Shown piece by piece: positions 59,701 through 64,000 of a DNA stretch of 64,000 nucleotides; positions within the stretch are counted from its first letter, which is position 1; every line of letters starts with the position of its first letter. This stretch comes from Oreohelix idahoensis (lineage: Eukaryota; Mollusca; Gastropoda; Stylommatophora; Oreohelicidae), in contig JAMPIV010011331.1 of assembly GCA_024509875.1 (NCBI GenBank), forward strand, positions 124,001-188,000. The letters run 5' to 3'. The notes under the pieces were generated by a model, which ran no database searches, had not been told where the DNA came from, and was given only the letters and a program-made list of their open reading frames with translations. The translations under genes and the position numbers were made by a program.

Positions 59701-61176
59701 AAGGAACCACTCACCTCACATGAATACCCATTACATCCTTGTGAAACAGCAGCACAGGTAAAAGTCAGTAAGCACCTGACTAAAAACCAGAGGGAGAGAG
59801 TTCAACAGGTTCTGGAGGAACATACAGATGTATTAACAGATAAACCAGGCCATACAAATTTGCTACAGTATGACATGAAACTGGTAGACTCAAACCCAAT
59901 CTGTATGAGAGCCTATTCTATTCCGTTCGCGAAGGAGAAGGCATTGAAGGAAGAAATAGATTATTTGTTGAAGGAGGGGATTATTTCACACAGTGAATCA
60001 TCTTTTAGCTCTAGTGTCGTTTTGTTGAGAAAACCGTCTGGGGAACACAGACTGTGCATAGATTACAGGAAACTGAATGCTGTCACAGAAGGACAAGTTG
60101 ATTCATTACCAGACACAAAACAGTTATTTGCCAGACTGAACAAGGCAAAATACTTTTCAAAGGTGGATCTTAGTAAAGGCTATTACCAGATCCCAGTGAA
60201 GCCTGAAGTGAGACCTTATTTGGCTTTTAGCACTTCGGATGGACATTATGAATTCAACATGCTACCATTCGGACTGAAAAATGCTCCGAGTGTATTTTCA
60301 AGGATGATGCGCAAATTGTTGGATCCCCTGAATAACCCATGTATCACGAATTTCATGGATGATATTCTAGTCGCCACAGAGACATTTGAAGAACACATTG
60401 AAGCTCTAGAAATGTTATTTAATAGGCTTAGGGAGGCGAACTTAACTGCTAGGCCAACAAAATGTTGCATTGGATGCAAAGAGTTGGAATTCTTGGGACA
60501 CACTGTATATCAGGGTAGCATGACCCCTGATCCCAAGAACTTGGAAAAACTGCAGAGAGCACCTAGACCACAAACAAAAAAGGACGTGCGATCATTCGTG
60601 TCGTTATGCGGATTCTATCAAAAATATATCAAAGATTTTAACTCTATTTGTGCTCCTCTGACTGATCTGACTCGCAAGGGACTTCCAGATAAAATTAATT
60701 GGACTGCGCAAAGTGAATTAGCGTTCCAAGACTTAAAGGAAAAACTCACTAGCAAGCCTATTCTCAAACTGCCTGATTTGACACAGGACTTTGTCTTAAG
60801 AACCGATGCCAGTAATGTAGGACTCGGAGCGGCTTTGTTGCAAAGATCATCTTCACCTGATGGGGAACTGAAACCAGTCGCTTATGCAAGCCGCAAATTG
60901 AATAAGGCGGAACAAGGATACTCCACAAGCGAAAAAGAATGTTTAGCGTTAATCTGGGCAATAAAGAAGTTTCAAATCTATCTGTATGGTAGGACTTTTG
61001 TGGTCGAGACGGATCATCAGCCTCTCGTATTCTTATCTCAGGCTAAGCATGAAAACGCAAGATTGCTGAGGTGGTCTTTATTGCTTCAACCTTATCAGTT
61101 TAGTATCCAATATATCCCAGGCAAATTGAATGTCGGTGCAGATTTCCTCAGTCGGCACCCCTGTGATCAAAATTAG
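56767..61176 (+). CDS. gag-pol polyprotein with integrase before reverse transcriptase (1469 aa, intact)
   Basis: One ORF encodes the whole polyprotein, starting MAELAKFRSAAVLTAKDMGM at the first ATG after a 253-base leader. Residues about 37-133 form a highly charged Glu/Lys/Arg helix with AEREAEDKK repeats. Gag capsid-like part follows at about 160-340. A zinc knuckle near 388 is reduced (CKKDNHNTEFC). Protease DTG is at about 446. The integrase zinc finger is at about 619-659, and the integrase core has Asp 689, Asp 748 and Glu 784 (D-35-E spacing), with a GPY module near 925. Reverse transcriptase motif A Asp is near 1134 and FMDD at 1196-1199. RNase H starts near Asp 1347. Sequence is Ty3/gypsy-like, yet the order is that of Ty1/copia, as in Gmr1 elements. 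No chromodomain or envelope was seen. Confidence 0.95.
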   Translation: MAELAKFRSAAVLTAKDMGMDGQIVIQYVTAECDKYIEREERRLEKEAERTLESERLAEEKRLDAEKEIKRLQIEAEEKRQQREAEDKKAEREAEDKKAEREAEDKRLTAEREAEDRRLQREHELRLRELELQGQAPENGASPFASDATPSLGASTSAMGFHLDHFVEKDDDIEGYLGRFELLATTYGLERERWSLKLSQGLRGTSYEVFAKMNREDQDNYDMLKQALLLRYENNGEFYRKKFRNAKLSSGETYHQFSARLETYLEKWTALGKTQDLKEMIMIEQLRESMAPDMRQFLMEQGAEKLGEVLNVAERYQAAQAEVSGAKKKHIDNFRAPQQFNKFDNREQGYKGRTNFERPRNDYRDRNSQFNDQKFNERKPFNQGKRWCKKDNHNTEFCRRKPSNIAAMKSGTQRLKVNPKGQQEPYHPPVCEDVICNGVTIRCLYDTGLGYDSVVKSSLVDPSQYTTETVEIQGATKDIPLMTLPIARITVKTRYVEGEIRAAVIDEPIYPLILGCRYVFLGNPERPVIMATVQTRSQKKEEEGEPINAHPEEMRKAQAEDRTLKPCFKKLPNCHTPPSKGEYFMKNKLLYRKAGAGTNGHNQLVLPTSYRDKVMELGHAIPFSGHMGISATGQRIACHYFWPGITEDIKRYVKSCPECQRVAPKHWTAPATLGEMPIVGTPFERVAVDIVGPLTRTKRRNSYILTLVDTCSMWGEAVALPSIDSKHVAEALLTIFTRLGFPHQILTDNGSQFKGKLTEEVFKLFQARHFHCSPYHPQGNGQVERFNGTLISILRKLTHEKPDLWDQFLPAALFAYREVPHSSTGMAPATLLFGRPIKGPLEALLRTWTDEKAEETVTSSYQYVNELTTRLKAGWKLANDNLKQARKKHAAYFNRKAKDRELAVGEKVLLLLPGSQNKLQIGWQGPYTVLEKVSRTNYKIDKKGKEKVYHVNLLKKYLDRPLQESTPLLTLAIATQMQKEPLTSHEYPLHPCETAAQVKVSKHLTKNQRERVQQVLEEHTDVLTDKPGHTNLLQYDMKLVDSNPICMRAYSIPFAKEKALKEEIDYLLKEGIISHSESSFSSSVVLLRKPSGEHRLCIDYRKLNAVTEGQVDSLPDTKQLFARLNKAKYFSKVDLSKGYYQIPVKPEVRPYLAFSTSDGHYEFNMLPFGLKNAPSVFSRMMRKLLDPLNNPCITNFMDDILVATETFEEHIEALEMLFNRLREANLTARPTKCCIGCKELEFLGHTVYQGSMTPDPKNLEKLQRAPRPQTKKDVRSFVSLCGFYQKYIKDFNSICAPLTDLTRKGLPDKINWTAQSELAFQDLKEKLTSKPILKLPDLTQDFVLRTDASNVGLGAALLQRSSSPDGELKPVAYASRKLNKAEQGYSTSEKECLALIWAIKKFQIYLYGRTFVVETDHQPLVFLSQAKHENARLLRWSLLLQPYQFSIQYIPGKLNVGADFLSRHPCDQN

Positions 61177-61250
61177 AGTAATGGCAGGCGTGAGGAGAGA
61201 TTTTATCTATGTGTATCACTGGTTTTAGAACTTGCCGTAGGCATGTTTTC

Positions 61251-61260
61251 AAGTGGGGAG
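61251..61260 (+). other. Polypurine tract of copy C
   Basis: AAGTGGGGAG, identical to copy B, three bases before the LTR start TGTC at 61264. Confidence 0.88.
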
Positions 61261-61263
61261 ATG

Positions 61264-63557
61264 TGTCATAAAATTAACCATGATACAACGTTAAAATATC
61301 TCCAATGATACAACGTAGGGATAAAAACTAATGCGTAAGCTACTAGAATACATGATCGCCCACGCCGCGGGTCATCACCCGCCATGGAAATTAAATTGTT
61401 AGACGTGAAGGCAAAACGTTTACCCTTGGAACGGGATGAGAACGGAGATCAAAAGGGAAAAAATATGACTGAACGCGTGCTTGAAACTAGCAAGGCTAAA
61501 AGATGCAATTGGTGGGGAAAGGAGGAAAAGTCACGTCCCCAAGTTGACACAAGGTAAAGAAATCGACAAAAGGGACCTTAGCTATTATACGCAACAGTCA
61601 TTTCTTGGACGTTTTGCGATAACTTAGTCCGTTTATTTGAATTCAGCGGCAAACGCAGTATAGAAGATGCTAGAAATATTTCGAAAAACAAAATAACCTT
61701 GAAAAGTAACTTTTTCTTAATAATGATGTTAGGAATATAAAACCTAACTGGCCGGATGGCCCATCTTGAGCAGTGAAATAATATGCTTTCATTTATACAG
61801 ACGGGCAGATAATAAGAAAGATATTGACAAAAGACTGTGTTGTTCATATCAGCGAGCGACTGCATTGAAACAAAAAATGTCCCTAATTTTCAAAAACTGC
61901 AGCCTTGAGACTCAAGTGCTAAAATCTAGTTGGAATGAAAGAGAGGGGATGGGATGGTGAACTGTGGCTAAAAATAACTTTAAAGGCAAAATTGTGTAGG
62001 GGAAGGCGGAGTTGGTTCAAAAAACAAGTGTGTTTTTTGTGTGAAACGCAAGTAGAGACAGACGGACCAACAGACAATAAGGCATACTTGACTGAGGTAT
62101 GACTGAAATGACTTTTTGGTAGGAGGTTTGAATTTGAAAAGAAAAAGGCGGTGATTGGCCATAGATGAATATATTATCGGCGCTCAGACGCGCATCTTTG
62201 CCATTCGTTATAAGTTGTCCTAGTAGACACAGTGTATTATTTAGTGTTGTAATTCCCAGAAGCTAATTGAGATATTTAGAGGGACGCCATACTAAAGCCA
62301 GCAGCTCAGCTGAGTTTTGCTAGCCATTAACTGTGTTCTATATTCATAATTCTGGTAAGACTGAAATTATTTCTTTGTATATTTTAATATTTGTTTAATG
62401 TTTCGAGTGATTTGATACTGCCATATCAAAATCTATCCCTTACAACAAGTAAGGATTCGCTCTAGACCCCCCGCCCCAGTTCAGGGTCTAGAGACTAATA
62501 AAATACATAAACTCCAGCAAGGATTATGAAAGACAGATCAAGTGTTGAGATCAGTGGAACATATCACCTATCCTATTCTATGGCAGGAAGCTAATGAACA
62601 TATTTCAGAATAGGTAGTCTGGGAGAACTTATCCTATGTAAAACCAAATTGGTAAGATGTGTTGTTTGGTCAAAGAGATCTGACCCGTCTATGTGGTGTT
62701 GTTGTTGTGTGTGGTGTTGTGTCCAGAAATGGTTTAGAGGATGGAATTCTGACACATAACCAATACTTTATTGCAGAACTGTGAGTTTTTATTTGGCACC
62801 AATGTGGTGTCAAATGAGGTGTTGAACATTACAAGAGTGGACCCGTGCAGTTTATATTTTGGCAGAGCAGCCTTATTGCCCCCAAGCACGGAGAGGTGGG
62901 GCCACCTGATTTCAGCACCAGATTACTCATTCAAGATACGTGAGCGTCTGGACTGCTGAATACTCACCAACTTAAATTCGAACACCCATTATAATATCAT
63001 CAATAAAGGGACAATGTGTAGTCGCCATAGACAGGGAGTGATGAGGTCACCCCAACAGCACATCCATTAAACATTCTCCCAGGAAAATTACAACTATGAA
63101 CAGTAGTAATATTAACTAGTATTGTAAAGTACATATGTACACTCCTTTCATTTATTATGCCATATATTCATGCATTTCATTAATAATTGCAAAACCTTTC
63201 ATATGTTCTGACCAAAATAAAACCTTGGTTCAGAACAAATAAATTTAAAGAAAATTATTATCAAAAATTTTACACACCTTGAGTTAGTTCAGTGTGTCAT
63301 AACATTTTATTAATATTATTAGACTTATTAAATATCTGTGTGTGTGTATGTACACTACCACAACACATTACATATCATTACCCTAGAATTTTAACGTAGC
63401 CACATTCATTAGATAAAAAAAGATAGGTGTGAGGTCGTAGTGGTAGCACGAAGGGCCTTCTGACAATACACAGCTACATTTATCTCAGGAGCCTTCACAG
63501 CTGACCTCATGCATCACACTTAGTAATATTACAATCACACAATACCATCAAAACCAC

Positions 63558-63561
<4 letters not shown>
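61264..63561 (+). mobile_element. 3' LTR of copy C
   Basis: It is about 99.5% identical to the 5' LTR by eye; differences include one extra T near 61421 and about ten substitutions. It ends CCACTACA and is followed directly by TACATACATATA and the TA repeat. Confidence 0.93.
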
Positions 63562-63651
<90 letters not shown>

Positions 63652-63679
63652 TATATACACACACACATATATATATATC
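63562..63679. repeat. (TA)n microsatellite with CA units
   Basis: Mostly TATA with ACAC and ACATAT interruptions. Confidence 0.95.

Positions 63680-64000
<321 letters not shown>

Noticed and set aside
61177..61263. Envelope gene after pol in copy C
   Set aside because: Only 87 bases before the LTR; none in copies A or B either, so these are not retroviruses.

Overview
The window is animal DNA, most likely from an invertebrate. It is AT-rich and packed with transposable elements, and I found no convincing host gene. Recognisable families are Ty3/gypsy LTR retrotransposons, RTE-like and I-like non-LTR retrotransposons, piggyBac, hAT miniature elements, a Mutator-like fragment, a CACTA-ended DNA transposon, tRNA-derived SINEs and long microsatellites. 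An arthropod or other protostome is my guess; the species cannot be read from this.

Layout. 1-8137: a decayed gypsy element (copy A), its pol split by an unrelated 1.93-kb solo LTR. 8138-9565: two LINE fragments. 11090-17555: a piggyBac pseudogene split by an ORF1-only LINE, which is itself split by a CACTA-ended transposon. 18004-31790: a full-length RTE-like LINE (minus strand) with an 11-bp target-site duplication, split by a 10.7-kb gypsy element (copy B); both LTRs of copy B carry their own later insertions. 32384-40435: SINEs, LINE fragments and two hAT MITEs. 41563-46692: a second full-length RTE-like LINE (plus strand), interrupted by a Mutator-like fragment that carries a small LINE-derived SINE. 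48952-50358: a hAT-like element. 50896-53256: an inverted solo LTR of the copy-C family. 54217-63561: an intact gypsy element (copy C) with a single 1469-codon gag-pol ORF and 2.3-kb LTRs. 63562-64000: TA repeats enclosing a LINE tail.

The main biology is the gypsy family. All three copies encode gag, protease, integrase, reverse transcriptase and RNase H in that order, so integrase precedes reverse transcriptase as in Ty1/copia although the sequences are Ty3/gypsy-type. That is the hallmark of the Gmr1 clade, described from deuterostomes. Other notable items are an ORF1-only LINE carrying three hairpins that match the stem-loop shape of histone mRNAs, a SINE that looks like a LINE with its middle removed, and defined ends (CACTAG, TAA target duplication) for a widespread uncharacterised protein family. 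Most boundaries were set by comparing copies inside the window and by finding target-site duplications.
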